Source: Brassica napus | Lineage: Eukaryota; Streptophyta; Magnoliopsida; Brassicales; Brassicaceae | Assembly (NCBI RefSeq): GCF_020379485.1 | Contig: NC_063444.1 | Span: 7,326,652 to 7,390,651 of the forward strand | Reading direction: 5' to 3' | DNA: 64,000 nucleotides | Made by a program: the position numbers and the translations under genes | The notes under the pieces: generated by a model | Databases searched by the model: none | What the model was told of the DNA's origin: nothing | The model's input: the letters and a program-made list of their open reading frames with translations, nothing else | Shown: piece by piece, positions 1-10,504 of the stretch | How positions within the stretch are numbered: the stretch's first letter is position 1 | Layout: every line of letters begins with the position of its first letter

Positions 1-106
1 TATTAGCATTAAACACTAATGAAAATAGGTTAAAATCGGTATTGCATCAGATTTCTTAATTTACGGGCAGACATGTAAAACGTCAATTAAAAACGAATGG
101 AAGGAG

Positions 107-1183
107 TAATAATTAGCCTCGATATTCTCATATCGTTGGCGGAGTTAAAGTATAAATCGTCTTGATATTATAAAGACCTCGATATTTTCCACACATGCCA
201 CCATTAATCGACAACTCAGTCCAATCAAGCAAGTGGAAACGTCCCATTAATAATGATAGTGGGTAAGTGATAATCTAAGTTGAGACTGAGTTATATTAAC
301 ATTCACAGCTGGGTTTATGTTTAATTGATGGGGAGTTATCATTAGTTTACTTCACGGCTGAGTTACTTTAATACGTTAAGTCTGAGTTACATAAAACATA
401 GGTTGACTTATATGTACAAAACATTACTAAACAAAGAAGTAGTAGTAGCAAAGTAACAACATTCCAACCCCACAAACAGCCACATTCCTCAAACACCGAC
501 CCTGACTCATACATTCTTCTCCTTTTCCCTCAGACTTCGTCTTCATTACTTCAATCTCTTTCTCCAATCGAGCAACGTTAAGTCTGAATTCCGAGATGTC
601 TTTGTTCATGCCACTTATCAGTGACTTAATATCCTCAACCTCTTCCACCAAACACTCATCCGCCCATTTGAATAAATGTCTCTGTTTTCACCAATATAAC
701 TAGATCTAAGTATTACGTTACAGAACATGCGAAATAACAACCAAAACGAACCTTATTATATTCTTTTCCGCAGCAATAGTACAATCTTCGTGGATTTGTA
801 GCGGTTCCAGATGTAGAAATGTAACAGGGTTCACCACACCAACATTGTTTCGACGTTCCTCTTTCCGCATTCAAACGTCGCCTGTAAGAATTTCTTGAAA
901 CGCAGGATGAACAAGACATTTTGATTCTCAAAACAATTTCAGAAACAAAATAGAATTAAATAGAATTAAGGTAAGTAAGAAGACGACATGATGAAACGGC
1001 GACGTTTACTTTTTTCCTTTTTAAGTATTAAGTATATAATATTTAAATATCTCTTGATATTGTAAATCCCTCGACACATGTGTGGCAGCCGTGCATTTCA
1101 AACTCTTAATAATTAGCCTCTATATTAGGTTTGAGCCGTATTTTCCACACGCGCCATAATTAATCGACAACTCAGTCCAATCA
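107..1183. repeat. Two-copy segmental repeat beside the GRF gene
   Basis: A block at about 107-228 recurs at about 1107-1183. Both copies begin TAATAATTAGCCTC and both contain TTTTCCACAC followed by TTAATCGACAACTCAGTCC. The copies have diverged between these anchors. They flank the GRF zinc-finger gene, as if the gene sits between subterminal repeats of a transposable element whose left end lies outside the window. Confidence 0.55.
427..931 (-). CDS. GRF zinc-finger, coiled-coil, membrane-anchor protein (transposon-associated)
   Basis: Small two-exon gene. Exon 1 is 931-752 and exon 2 is 681-427, joined AAG|GTTCGT to AACAG|AGACATTT in frame, giving about 144 residues. Exon 1 has the GRF-type zinc finger: a CWCGEPC core, then a TNPRRLYYCC block. 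Exon 2 continues with HLFKWADE, the usual end of the domain, then a charged heptad-like coiled coil and a hydrophobic C-terminal segment that could anchor it in a membrane. GRF fingers bind single-stranded nucleic acid in several repair proteins. Short GRF plus coiled-coil proteins are abundant in Brassicaceae genomes and often sit in transposon-rich DNA; their function is unknown. It lies downstream of, and in the same orientation as, the TNP1-like and Ulp1 genes. The splice choice is inferred from domain continuity. Confidence 0.65.
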
Positions 1184-1550
1184 TTATGTTTAATTACGGC
1201 GGAGTTATTGTTACTTTAATGTTGGGTTTATGTTTAATATGGCTGAATTATTTTGTTTAATTAACATTCAAAAATGAGTTACCTTATCCGTTTTGGCTGA
1301 GTTAACTTAAAGTTGTCTCTGAGTTAATATTCACAGCTTAGTTATCTTATAAGTTATGGCTGAGTTATTCTAACAGATACGACTGAATTATATTTACATT
1401 ATGACTGAGTTATAATACTTAATATAAAAGAAATATGAATCGACATGTTTACATTCAGGAACCAAAATTACCAGGTTCAAAATACAGACAAGGCATCACT
1501 TTCAGAAACCAAAATTGTCAGGATCAAACTCTTCAAACATGTGGACGAGA

Positions 1551-2179
1551 TCACGCAAAACTCTTGTTAACATCCACGGAGGATTGACGCCTCAGTTTGC
1601 CCAAGTTCTCTTCAAATGGCGCATCTGGCAACGAAATAAGTGTTCTGGCCACAAGATCAAAATGTATCCAAACTGTCGAATTATGCCTTCGATCCCACGT
1701 GTTTTTGCGCTACAACAAAAAAGATTACAAAACTGTTGAGAACCCAAAATAAAAATAGCTCAGCAACGTTATGATGTCATTTTAAATGGACAAACTGTTC
1801 TTACAGCGAGTTGAAGAAACCAGCGTTCCTTAAAATGATCGGGAATGGCTCGGTATGTCGGCCAATCATGAACCCATCCTTCTGTAAGAATCGACGGGAT
1901 GACGAGGGTGAGATCACTTAAAAATTTGAACCAGATAGTACTGGTTGTGTCAAGCAATTCACCCGGACCAGGGTATAGAAGAGTGAGGTTTTCACGATTT
2001 GCAGAGCTTAGCATCGCATTGACACTGTCCTCTAACATCGTTAAATAACCAGGAACAATCAGCATAACTTTTGATGTGGATAGAGAGATATTGTTTAGAT
2101 TTTTTCTAGAGAGAGAAATGTGAAAGAGAGGAGACAATATATAGAGAGGTACAGAACGTCTCGAGTTATAATTTCCCAA
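1551..2179 (-). CDS. CACTA TNP1-like (Ptta/En/Spm accessory) protein, partial
   Basis: Two exons fit: 2179-1805 (donor GCT|GTAAGA) and 1709-1551 (acceptor TTGTTGTAG|CGC), joined in phase and ending at a TGA. The text matches, block for block, the accessory protein of the intact CACTA element at 36.8-38.8 kb. The N-terminal RENLTLLYPG corresponds to GRESLQRLDP there, then IWF to TWF, then a helix ending ERWFLQLA to ELWFRQFA, then KNTWDRRHN to QEFTWESGI. The later exons of that family (long linker and C-terminal coiled coil) are absent, so this is a truncated or remodelled copy of about 177 residues. The start at 2179 is the longest possible; the Met at about 2065 is an alternative. A telomere-like box lies about 90 bp upstream. 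Confidence 0.5.
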
Positions 2180-2269
2180 TAATCAGTTATCTTTTTCCCG
2201 CCAAACGTCAAAATTAAGTTGCACTTTACGGCTGAGTTACTTTAACATTTACGGCTGACTTAATAATTG

Positions 2270-2287
2270 GGGTTTAGGGTTTAGGGT
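2270..2287 (-). promoter_or_regulatory. Telo-box (AAACCCTAAACCC)
   Basis: Two and a half head-to-tail units of the plant telomere repeat TTTAGGG, about 90 bp upstream of the first ATG of the minus-strand TNP1-like gene. Telo-boxes occur in many plant promoters and are bound by TRB/Myb-type factors. A role here is only inferred from position. Confidence 0.4.
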
Positions 2288-2837
2288 TGCTTATTTAGGG
2301 TGTAGGTTTGCTTTTTTGGGTTTTAAGGTTTGGGATTTAGATTTATGGTGCAAGAATTATTATAAAAAACACAAATTCAAAATAAATAACACAATAATAG
2401 TTTATGAGTTTTGAAGTATGCTCACACCTTATATCTATCAGTTAAGTTTATGAGTAATTGTAAGACAACATATACCTCAAGATCATGACTGATTCTAAAT
2501 TCGTAAATTCAATAAAGAAGACACATTCAGTTGATTATATATTCATTTCAAATTTATAATTGGAGTTTCAATTTAACATTTTAAAGTATAAACATTTAAT
2601 TTTTTTGATTCTAGGGTATGTTTGAGGTAAGCCTGAGTTATACTAATCGATACGAATGAGTTATATAAACATTTTTTGATTTTAGGGTATGTTTGAGGTA
2701 AGGCTGTGTTACACATATACGACACGGCTGGGTTATAAAAACGATAAGAGTGAGTCAAATACTTAATAAAGTACAAAATAACATAAGTCAAGTACAAAAC
2801 AACAACATAAGTCAAGTACAAAATAACAAACACATGT

Positions 2838-5800
2838 TCAATTAGCCAGCAAATTGCTCATCACAGTATTTCCTCCTTCATCGAGGATATCTGCTGCCAT
2901 CTTCATCCGTAAACCTTGAATATTTTTATAGTTTATCCCATCAAACATTACACCAAGCGTTAGACACTCCACAAACTTCCACGAATACACCCCACAATCG
3001 CCAATCTGGGTGTTTTGTGGAGTGTATCTTTTGCTCCTCCTTCTGAATGAGAACTTCTTCTTACTAGGGGCTCGGATATTGGCAGGAATATGATCATTCA
3101 ACATATACGGAATCATGTGCGTCAGCGGTTTAAATGAATTTAGAATTCTCTGCTCACTTTCGGGTGTTGCCTCTCCAAAGATTGGATCGTAGCAATCAAT
3201 CTTCTCTTTCTTCAGATCCACATGATACGCAACCCAGTGATTTCCGCCGGTTTGAAGACATCCGTACAAGTGATCCACATCTTCATACCACTTCAAGTTT
3301 GTTGGACAGTGATCGGGAAGCTTACCCTTTAACATATCTTCATAACCATTGCCTTTGAACATGAACATACAAGGTTTTATCTTGAACTGAGTGAAATCGT
3401 GAATCAAAAAACTTTGCCACCAAACGTCAATGAAGGCAATCCGCTTAGACCCTAATGGAGTGGGATTTCGCATGGACCTTTTAATGAGGACGTTCATATA
3501 CGCAACGACATGCTACACAAAAAATATTAACAAGTCAGCCGTGATATAATAAAAGAATATTTAAGTCAGCCGTAATATAATATATAACTCAGCCGTACTA
3601 AAAGAATATGTAAGTCAGCCGTAATCAAATATATAATTCAGCCGCAATATAATAAAATTAATATATAACTCAGCCGCACTAAAGACTTACATTATCAAAC
3701 ACCCATCCATATTCCTTTTCCGGCCACGGTCTTTCATGGATGAGTATGCTGTAGAAGTCACCCTCATGATCAGCTGAGAGGACTGCTGGTTTATCTGCTG
3801 GTGCTGGTGGTTTGGGTGGAATTCCCTTAATGTGTTGCATCAGTTTTTCGAATAGCACCAGATCAACAGGCGCTAGAGGGTCATATATTACTGACGAAGG
3901 AGTAACATTCTTCCTCATGCACGTCGTTCCATTCTCTCCTACGTACAGAAAAACTGCTGGTGAAGAAACTGCCGTCATTGAAAACCCTTTTGGAGAAAAC
4001 TGAACACTTTTCTTCCGATATTTCTTAATTACGGCAGATTCAACCACTTCAGATCTCTCGATGTCAGCAAATTCGTTCTCTTCCCCAACAACTTCGTCAG
4101 TCACATCAGCAAATACATTATCCTCTCCAGGTTTTTGTACACCGGCACGCGGTGGAGTCACATTTTTCTTCTTTGACTCAGCCTGTTTTTGCTTCTTTAG
4201 CTCAGCCTCTTGTTTCTTCTTTAACTCAGCCTCTTTTTTGGATGTCTGAGCCTCTTTTTTCTTAGTCTGAGCCTCTTTTTTCTTAGCCTCAGCCTTCTCC
4301 TTCCTCTTCAACGCAGCATCTACCTGCTCTGCTTTTTTCTTATCAGCGGCATCCTCATCCTTAACAGTACGCTTGCCCCTGCAGCCGCGTCCATAGGCTG
4401 GAACCTTAGCATCCTTATCATCCTTAGTAGCCTTTACAAGAGAAATTACTACGAAATCAAGATGTTGACTATCATGATCAGTAGCTTTAGCGACACTACC
4501 AAACTCCTCAGCCAAAGTCCTTTTCACCCCTGATTCCTTATCAAGCTCCTTCGCCAAATTCTTTTTCGGTCCAAAAACCTTACCAGGAGTCGCAGCTAAC
4601 GCTGGACTATTGACAGAGTTCTGCTGCGTTTGAACCCGCGCTGATGCCAACGATAAAGATTTATCTGCTGATGGTGGAGAGGGGTTATCATTGTTTTCGG
4701 GAATTTTCCCAACTCCTAGAAATTTCAGATGCTCCTCCAGTAAAGCTTTCACCCTGTCATCAATGGTCTTTTGGTCCATTAATGGTCTGTTACGGTCTAA
4801 CTCGTAAGCTTCCAACCGTGAGTCAAACTGATCAAATTTTCTGGAAATATTATCCAGAGTACCCACAATGGTCGTCAGAGTCGCTTTGTTCTCCAACTCC
4901 AAATCTTTGCTACCTTCCTTCTCGCTAAAACCCTTTCCCGCTGCAGCAGCTTCAGACTCATTCTGTGTCTTAATTTTTTTCTGCTTCTTAGTGGGTAGCT
5001 CAGCTTCTGACGAAACTCCACCCTTCATTTTCTTCTTCTTCTCATTCCCCTTCCCCTGCGCATTACCCTGCGTATTCCCCTGCACTTCCAAGAAACCTTT
5101 CACAAATCTACCTGCATGTATGTCTGTTATCAAGCTGACGAGTTGTGGGTCGTCAGGTTCACCCGACCATTTAGGAAACATCTCTTCAATTGAGTCCTTC
5201 AAAACCATTCTCCTCACACGCACCTGCAACACCAGGTTATAATTAAACTCAGCCACCAAAATAACACATAACTCAACCATCAAATATAATAAATCAGCCA
5301 TCAAATATAATAAATCAGCCATAAAAAAACTAAAAACTCAGCGTTAAACCTTACCTCGCCATGCTCTTTGATTTCGGCAACCAACAAGTTATCAAAACTT
5401 GCACGTGTACGCTTTCCACCCCATCGCAAAAGCGAAACATCTTCATTATTCACCACCCTCTCAAATTTCTCACCGAAGCAGGCGACGGATTCATACGTCC
5501 AAATCAATAACGCGACGGTCATGCCGCTTATTGTGTATGACCCTCCTTCTGGAGCCAACATTTTAATAGAGTCAATGAGAACTTTGTATGCAGTCCGACC
5601 CCATGGATACGACCTAATGGCTTCATCGTCGAATACCCTTATTGCACTTTCAAAAGGTATCCTTGAATTGTGATGCAAACAATAGACTCCCATGGCTTGA
5701 AGAAGTAGCAGCCCCAACCACTTACACTTTTCAAAACTCCAAAGCGGACAGAACGCTAATGCTTCCTTCAGTTCATCTAACTTGGGTCCCATCCCAAGCA

Positions 5801-6185
5801 GCACCTTCAACTCCTCCCAAAACTCTTTGTATTGATCAGGTTCAAAACTTTCTGTTGGCAATGGATCTGTGTTTAACTTAGTGATCTCACCAAACTCGAG
5901 CAAGCTAAACCTGATAGCCTCATCAACCACGAGACACCATATCTCCTTCTTATGTACTCGCAGCTGTCTACATAGTAGATAGTGTACGGTCCTACCAGAC
6001 CATATGCTTTCGCGTCCAGCTAGCCTAGCAACTACTCCAATGGGAGAGTTCACCAGTTCTTTCCACACATCAAGTTCAATTGTTTCTCTAATGTGGGGGA
6101 AATTTCCTAGACGGAAATTGTGATTAATATCTTTTTTTTCCAGGTTAGAAGACCCTTCAGGGTAAAGTCTTGGAGGGTAATCCAT
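2838..6185 (-). CDS. DUF1985-Ulp1 (C48) SUMO-protease-like protein of MULE/VANDAL type
   Basis: Three exons, 6185-5355, 5223-3691 and 3512-2838, splice in frame at GAG|GTAAGG, TTGCAG|GTGCG, AAT|GTAAGT and TGTGTAG|CATG, giving a 1012-residue protein with no disruption. Residues about 20-280 are a DUF1985 domain. Then follow an FPKW..DDPQLV..I.DIHAGRFVKGF block, a long Lys/Glu/Ala-rich coiled coil (about 560-660), and a C-terminal Ulp1 peptidase. The C48 triad is visible: His about 880 in GNHWVAYH, Asp about 897 in CYDP, Gln about 957 and Cys about 961 in QIGDCGVY. Ulp1 enzymes process SUMO precursors and remove SUMO from proteins. Fusions of DUF1985 and Ulp1 are known as the transposon-borne KI/VANDAL class, and related VANDAL proteins counteract silencing. 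Both introns and the 5' flank are packed with the TAACTCAGCC motif. An active protease is plausible but unproven. Confidence 0.85.
3528..3678 (-). repeat. TAACTCAGCCG motif cluster in intron 2 of the Ulp1 gene
   Basis: Six copies of (A/T)A(C/G)TCAGCCG(T/C)(A/G) start near 3532, 3562, 3586, 3611, 3636 and 3668, spaced 25-32 bp apart and filling almost the whole intron. Each is followed by an A/T-rich run such as AATATAATA. The regular spacing and the A/T tail suggest tandem expansion of one unit. Confidence 0.65.
4150..4300 (-). repeat. Coding repeat with the same motif (KKKEA units)
   Basis: Inside exon 2 of the DUF1985-Ulp1 gene, imperfect 24-33 bp units encode the Lys/Glu/Ala coiled coil. 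Several units contain ACTCAGCCT or GCTCAGCCT in genomic plus orientation, reading GCTGAG (Ala-Glu) in the gene. The motif therefore also appears in the coding sequence. Confidence 0.5.
5230..5345 (-). repeat. AACTCAGCCA motif cluster in intron 1 of the Ulp1 gene
   Basis: About six copies or near copies (AACTCAGCCAC, AACTCAACCAT, two AAATCAGCCAT, AACTCAGCG). Two adjacent 21-bp units, ATCAGCCATCAAATATAATAA, are a tandem duplication. The cluster occupies most of the 131-bp intron. Confidence 0.6.
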
Positions 6186-6204
6186 CTGATCATATAACCC
6201 AACA

Positions 6205-6470
6205 ATAAATCAGCCACAAGATAACAATAACACATTCGTACTATAACAATAACTCAGCCACAAAATGTTTGAATAACTCAGCCACAACATAAAAGTAACT
6301 CAGCCACAACGTAACATTAACTTAGTCACGACACAGCGATAACTCAGCCATAACATAACCCTAACTCAGTCGCAACAAAACCCTAACTCAGACGCAACAA
6401 AACCCTCAACAAAACCATATCACAGCCGCAACATAACAATATCTCAGTCGCAAGAAAATATAATATATAA
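6205..6470 (-). repeat. AACTCAGCCACAACATAA motif array upstream of the Ulp1 gene
   Basis: At least ten copies at roughly 20-35 bp spacing (for example near 6210, 6245, 6274, 6297, 6339, 6361, 6382, 6410, 6440), consensus AACTCAGCC(A/G)CAACATAAC. The array starts about 20 bp upstream of the start codon and covers the expected 5' UTR or proximal promoter. Its position would suit a regulatory protein-binding array. Confidence 0.65.
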
Positions 6471-7320
6471 CATCGCGATATCCTACCGGAAAAGACGAAC
6501 TCATAGATAAGAATGCGGCGAAGACGGTGGCGAAGACGATTTCGTACAAACGATTGAAGACGACGATTTCGGGTACGACGATAACGGAGAAAACAAAGTA
6601 TCACGACAGAGAGTTAGTTCGAGGAAGAGAAAATAAACACAGACAATGTCGATGACGGAGAGTGGGAGTATCCTCGCGGTTCCTTCTTCGACGGTTCCTT
6701 CTTCGAGACGACAAAGACAATGTTCTTAGTTAGTTTTTTTTACGGAGTTTGTAGTTATGATGGAGAATAGACGGTTTGCTTTCTATTCTGCTGATATGTA
6801 TATTTAATTAGTGATGTGGATTTAGTATTTAAAAATAATTTCAATTAAAAAAACTAACCAAATGTCTTTACAGTCATTTACTATGGGTATCTAAACATTC
6901 TAGTAATTTTCAAAAGATGTTTAACACTCTAGTAATAAACCAACTTTTTTTATACATTCTAATAATTTTCTCTTAAATTTAAAAGGTCGGTAACGATGAT
7001 ACCCATTTATACGGATGGAGAGAAATAGCATATTTGCCTCTGTTTTTTCAAGGTAAAACGCATCGTTTTGCGGCAATAACAAGAGAGTATATTAAGCCGA
7101 TAGAACTGGAAAATAAGCATGTGAATTTGCATCGTGAGCATAAGCTCTTGTTTCATGGCTTTTTTCTTAGCTTCAGTTTCAATTTTACGTACCGTCCACT
7201 CCAATGCATAGATTTGCATTCTACTTCTAAGTTATAAATAGTTAAGGAGTATTTAAAATATCCAATCATATACTGTAGAAGTTGATTAACTAGCTATGTT
7301 ATGTCTTTTGTGGATATCTC
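6471..7320. other. Intergenic DNA between Ulp1 gene and SINE fragment
   Basis: The first 250 bp are richer in CGA and GAAGA and could be 5' UTR of the Ulp1 gene. The rest is A/T-rich with no open frame I can support. The right boundary of the Ulp1-bearing element is not clear to me. Confidence 0.4.
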
Positions 7321-7324
7321 CATA

Positions 7325-7490
7325 GTCCATCGATTAAAGATTCATTAATACTTCTATACCAAGAGGTTTGGGTTCAAACCCAAAAAAATTCAAATTATGC
7401 AGATCTTCAGCATGGTGCAGAACGTACTATCAGACATGGATTTCATAGGACATGACGACTTGGAGTTATGCAGTCAGACATGTATTCTAT
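7325..7490 (+). repeat. tRNA-derived SINE remnant (family A)
   Basis: A degenerate A-box region (ATAGTCCATCGATTAAAG) is followed about 50 bp later by a good B box, GGTTCAAACCC. A body sequence, TTATGCAGATCTTCAGCATGGTGCA, then recurs at about 20.0 kb and 61.0 kb in the opposite orientation and more weakly at 40.3 kb. Target-site duplications are not evident. The right edge is uncertain. About 420 bp of A/T-rich DNA without features follow before the GH17 gene. Confidence 0.5.
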
Positions 7491-7911
7491 TTAATATTTT
7501 TCATAGAATTGTCGGCTATAAAATCGTCTATATAATATTTTTTGATTGTTGTAATAACATAATTAATCAAACGTTAAAACTATCTTACGTCTATATCTTG
7601 AATTAGAGACAATATGTGTTTGATTCCAAACCGCTCGTGTTTGTGGATTCAAAGCCCAAGGGTCAAAGTAACACAAAGCTTTTCATGTGCGACAAGCCGC
7701 CAATATAAGATTTTTCTTGAGCAATAAACTGTTTTAGTTTATTGACTATTAATTAATTTATCGATATCCATATGACCAATTTACATGTTTACGGATTAGA
7801 ATATTGAATCGAATATGAAATTATTTTTATCGAACTTAAATAATTAAATTGTTTACATAGATATCTCCTAACCAATTCAAATTATTATATATATTCTCAA
7901 TAGATTTCTCT

Positions 7912-9660
7912 CTAAAATAGTCTTGATATTACAACTTGAATCATCGCCAATATCAAAATTGTCCAACACTCCAAGGTCGTCGTGGCCCTATTCACTGCCT
8001 GTAAGAACAGAAAACAGAGAACTCGTTATTATTACAAATTTATAATCATTGTGAACAAAACAAACCATATAATATACATTAATTTGTACCTTAGTGGCAG
8101 AGGATGAATAAGTGACAGATTCTGAATTTGCTGTCGTCGTAGACATCGTAGAGAATCCCAAATTGTAAGCCAATGATCCATCGGGTCGAAATATCCCATA
8201 GTTCTTCTCAGAAGTAGGACCAGGTTTCATATCTTCATTGAACAAGGCAAATATATAAACATCTAGCCTCGAATTTCGTCTAGCCGGAGTGCCTTCTCCG
8301 GCGAATTGTCTCATCATAAGATTCCTATTATACGTGGCAGCATTCGCAGGAGACGCTCCAACCTCTCCAGCGTCTCCCTTTGATGGCCACCCTGTTTCGG
8401 CAACCCTAACTTCTATGTTACGGTACCCTAGTTTCGCAGCAGCGAAAGCAAGCGCGTCTACTTGAGCATACATCATGTTGTCGTAATGTAGCTTTGTGTT
8501 GGGATCGGTCATGCCGACGTTACGGTTGAATAGGACGTAGTCGATGGGGATTTTGTCGGGGTTGTCTTTGTAGGCAAAGTAAGGGTAAGCATTGATCCAA
8601 AAGGGAGATCTCGTGGCTTCTAAAAATTGAAGAAGTTGTTGCATCACGGAGGAAACCTCCGGCTTGAAACTTCCGGCTGATGGAGGATAAGATTCGGCAA
8701 GGACGGCGAGGGAGCTTGGAGAGGAGACTTGAACGTATCTGTCTAAACCTAATTGGACCAAGGCTTTGTGGATGTTTATCATCGCCGGCATCATGTATCT
8801 ATTGCAAAAAAAAAAATGAAATCAAAGTTAGCATTATTGAAAAGTAATTTCAATTGTTATATAAAATTCAGTGTGAATATACGTTAGTTTGTGATTAGTT
8901 GTTCTATTTAATCAAGAGTTTTTTACCTTTTACGTGTTTTAGTTGCTTAACATTATTCAAATTGAAGTGGAGTTTTGATAAATAGTAAATATTAGTTATT
9001 TTCTAATGTGATGGTTCTAATTGACCAAACTTTACTAACTAGTTTAAAAATTAGATTTGAGATTCAATGATTATTAATTACCCGATTAAACTAGAGTCTT
9101 CGTCGGTGAAAAGCTCGTTTCCGACCATGATTCCGGTGATCCTTGTGGCCGGGATATATGGTTTGATGTGAGAATCCACCCATTGGAGAGCTTGTTGAGG
9201 ATCTTGTAACAACGTTAAAACTTGATTTTCGATGGTGACGATGATCTCTATGTTTGAATTTGCAAAGGCACTTAGAATTTGAGGATTAGTATCGTAGATT
9301 CTTGTTTTGGTGATCCTTAGAGATCTCAAGAGGTTAATAACTTTATCCGGTGAAGGCAAATTGTTCCCGACTTGTCCGTAGTTGATGCCAAGAGACGTTA
9401 CACTTTGTAGTATATTCCCTGCAATTATATCCAATCAAAGAATCAGAATTTTAGAAAATAATGCCATGCAACACCTTCTTTATATTAAACACATTAAAAA
9501 TCCTAGAGGTTACAAAAAAAATTAGTAAAATTGGGATAAGAACAAACTAATGTTTGAGAAAAAATTATGATACAAAAATTAAATCACCTGAGAAAACGAG
9601 AGAAAGCAGGAGAAGAACGTTAATGAGATTAGGAAGTCTTGTGAATGTTCTTGATGTCAT
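7912..9660 (-). CDS. Glucan endo-1,3-beta-glucosidase, GH17 (At4g18340-like)
   Basis: Four exons splice in frame to a 401-residue protein: 9660-9588, 9418-9082, 8798-8090 and 7998-7912 (junctions TCAG|GTGATT, GCAG|GGAATA, ATCGG|GTAATT, AATAG|ATACAT, AAG|GTACAA, TTACAG|GCAGTG). Residues 1-26 are a signal peptide. The GH17 barrel begins at LGINYGQVGNNLPSP. The proton donor Glu about 126 is in MVGNELF and the nucleophile Glu about 271 in VAETGWPS; NYGIFRPDGS is the usual end of the barrel. A Ser/Thr-rich linker and a hydrophobic 17-residue C-terminal tail suggest a GPI anchor, placing the enzyme at the plasma membrane or wall, where it would hydrolyse callose-type 1,3-beta-glucan. Apart from a possible TATA element about 75 bp upstream there are no regulatory cues. 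No carbohydrate-binding X8 domain is visible. Family assignment is secure; orthology rests on similarity and synteny. Confidence 0.92.
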
Positions 9661-9732
9661 ATTGAGGAAGAGAGGCAGAGGAGGAGAGAAAGATTGTGAA
9701 GCTTTTGGGTTTTAAGAAAGGGTTTAAGGCGA

Positions 9733-9742
9733 ATATATATAG
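9733..9742 (-). promoter_or_regulatory. Putative TATA box of the GH17 gene
   Basis: On the minus strand the sequence reads CTATATATATTC, about 75 bp upstream of the ATG at 9660, a usual TATA-to-start distance for a plant gene with a short leader. Confidence 0.5.
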
Positions 9743-9744
9743 AC

Positions 9745-10496
9745 TACACAAGAAGCCAGCCAAGTTGAAATACTTTTCTTTGCTTGTTTGTTTTTTATTT
9801 TTTTGCCGTGGTTTTTTAATTTTATAAAATGAAAAAGGTTTAGGTTTGAAGTTTTTGTTTTCTAATGTTTTTAGTTGTTTAGCTTTGCCTTCCCTATATT
9901 GCTTTTCTCATTTATGCCTTTTTTATCCATAGAGGGATTTGTATTAACCAGGACGAGGGATTTCTTATTAAAATAATAAATATTAGGCTCCATGACAATA
10001 AAATTTGCAAGCACATGTATGGAAATACATTTGTGTGTGTTTTGTTTACATGTATTCTACAAGTTGTGCTAGCGATAGTGCTTTGTTTAAGAAAGTAAGA
10101 AATGTTATTGAATTAACAATAAAAAGGAGAACAAGAATGGGATACACGTGTGGACGTAGTAGAAAATTGCAAAGCTTTCATAAAGAACCGGAAATACTTG
10201 TTGAAAGTTCGTTTCAACTAAGTAGGTGAGGGTCAATTAGAACAAACTTTGCTTCTATAAAATAAATTATTTCTTTAATATTGGTTATACATGATTTTTG
10301 TAGTCTTTCTTACAATTCCTAATGAAATAAACTCTTAAAATATGTCTGTTAAAATCGTTTATATATACGTATGCGTATATTTGATAGACTATGGTATATT
10401 TGAACATCTATGTTCAAACAATCAGCTACTACAATTATTACTTATAATGGATTATTAGTCACACAAAGAGTAGTTATTTTCTTACTATTTTAAAAT
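9745..10496. other. Upstream intergenic DNA of the GH17 gene
   Basis: A/T-rich sequence with no supported gene. It should hold the GH17 promoter. A 74-codon plus-strand frame at 10005-10229 shows no recognisable domain. Confidence 0.4.
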
Positions 10497-10504
10497 GTTA
10501 TTAC

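Larger units (their letters stand above)
302..2760 (+). repeat. Dispersed GGCTGAGTTA motif copies, left field
   Basis: Copies of GGCTGAGTTA and close variants lie in the non-coding DNA near 302, 352, 377, 1239, 1290, 1315, 1357, 1379, 1399, 2229, 2250, 2628, 2700 and 2722. They are mostly one base or so off the consensus and are often followed by an A/T-rich stretch. In this part of the window nearly all copies read in this orientation. To the right of about 3.5 kb the reverse complement is used instead. Confidence 0.6.

Noticed and set aside
2573..2833. 86-codon minus-strand frame rich in Tyr, Leu and Val
   Set aside because: It is the translation of short repeats (CAAGTACAAAATAACATAAGT) and motif copies; no domain and no start context.
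6383..6604. Arg-rich minus-strand frame upstream of the Ulp1 gene
   Set aside because: Produced by CGACGA-type low-complexity sequence and the motif array; more likely leader of the Ulp1 gene.
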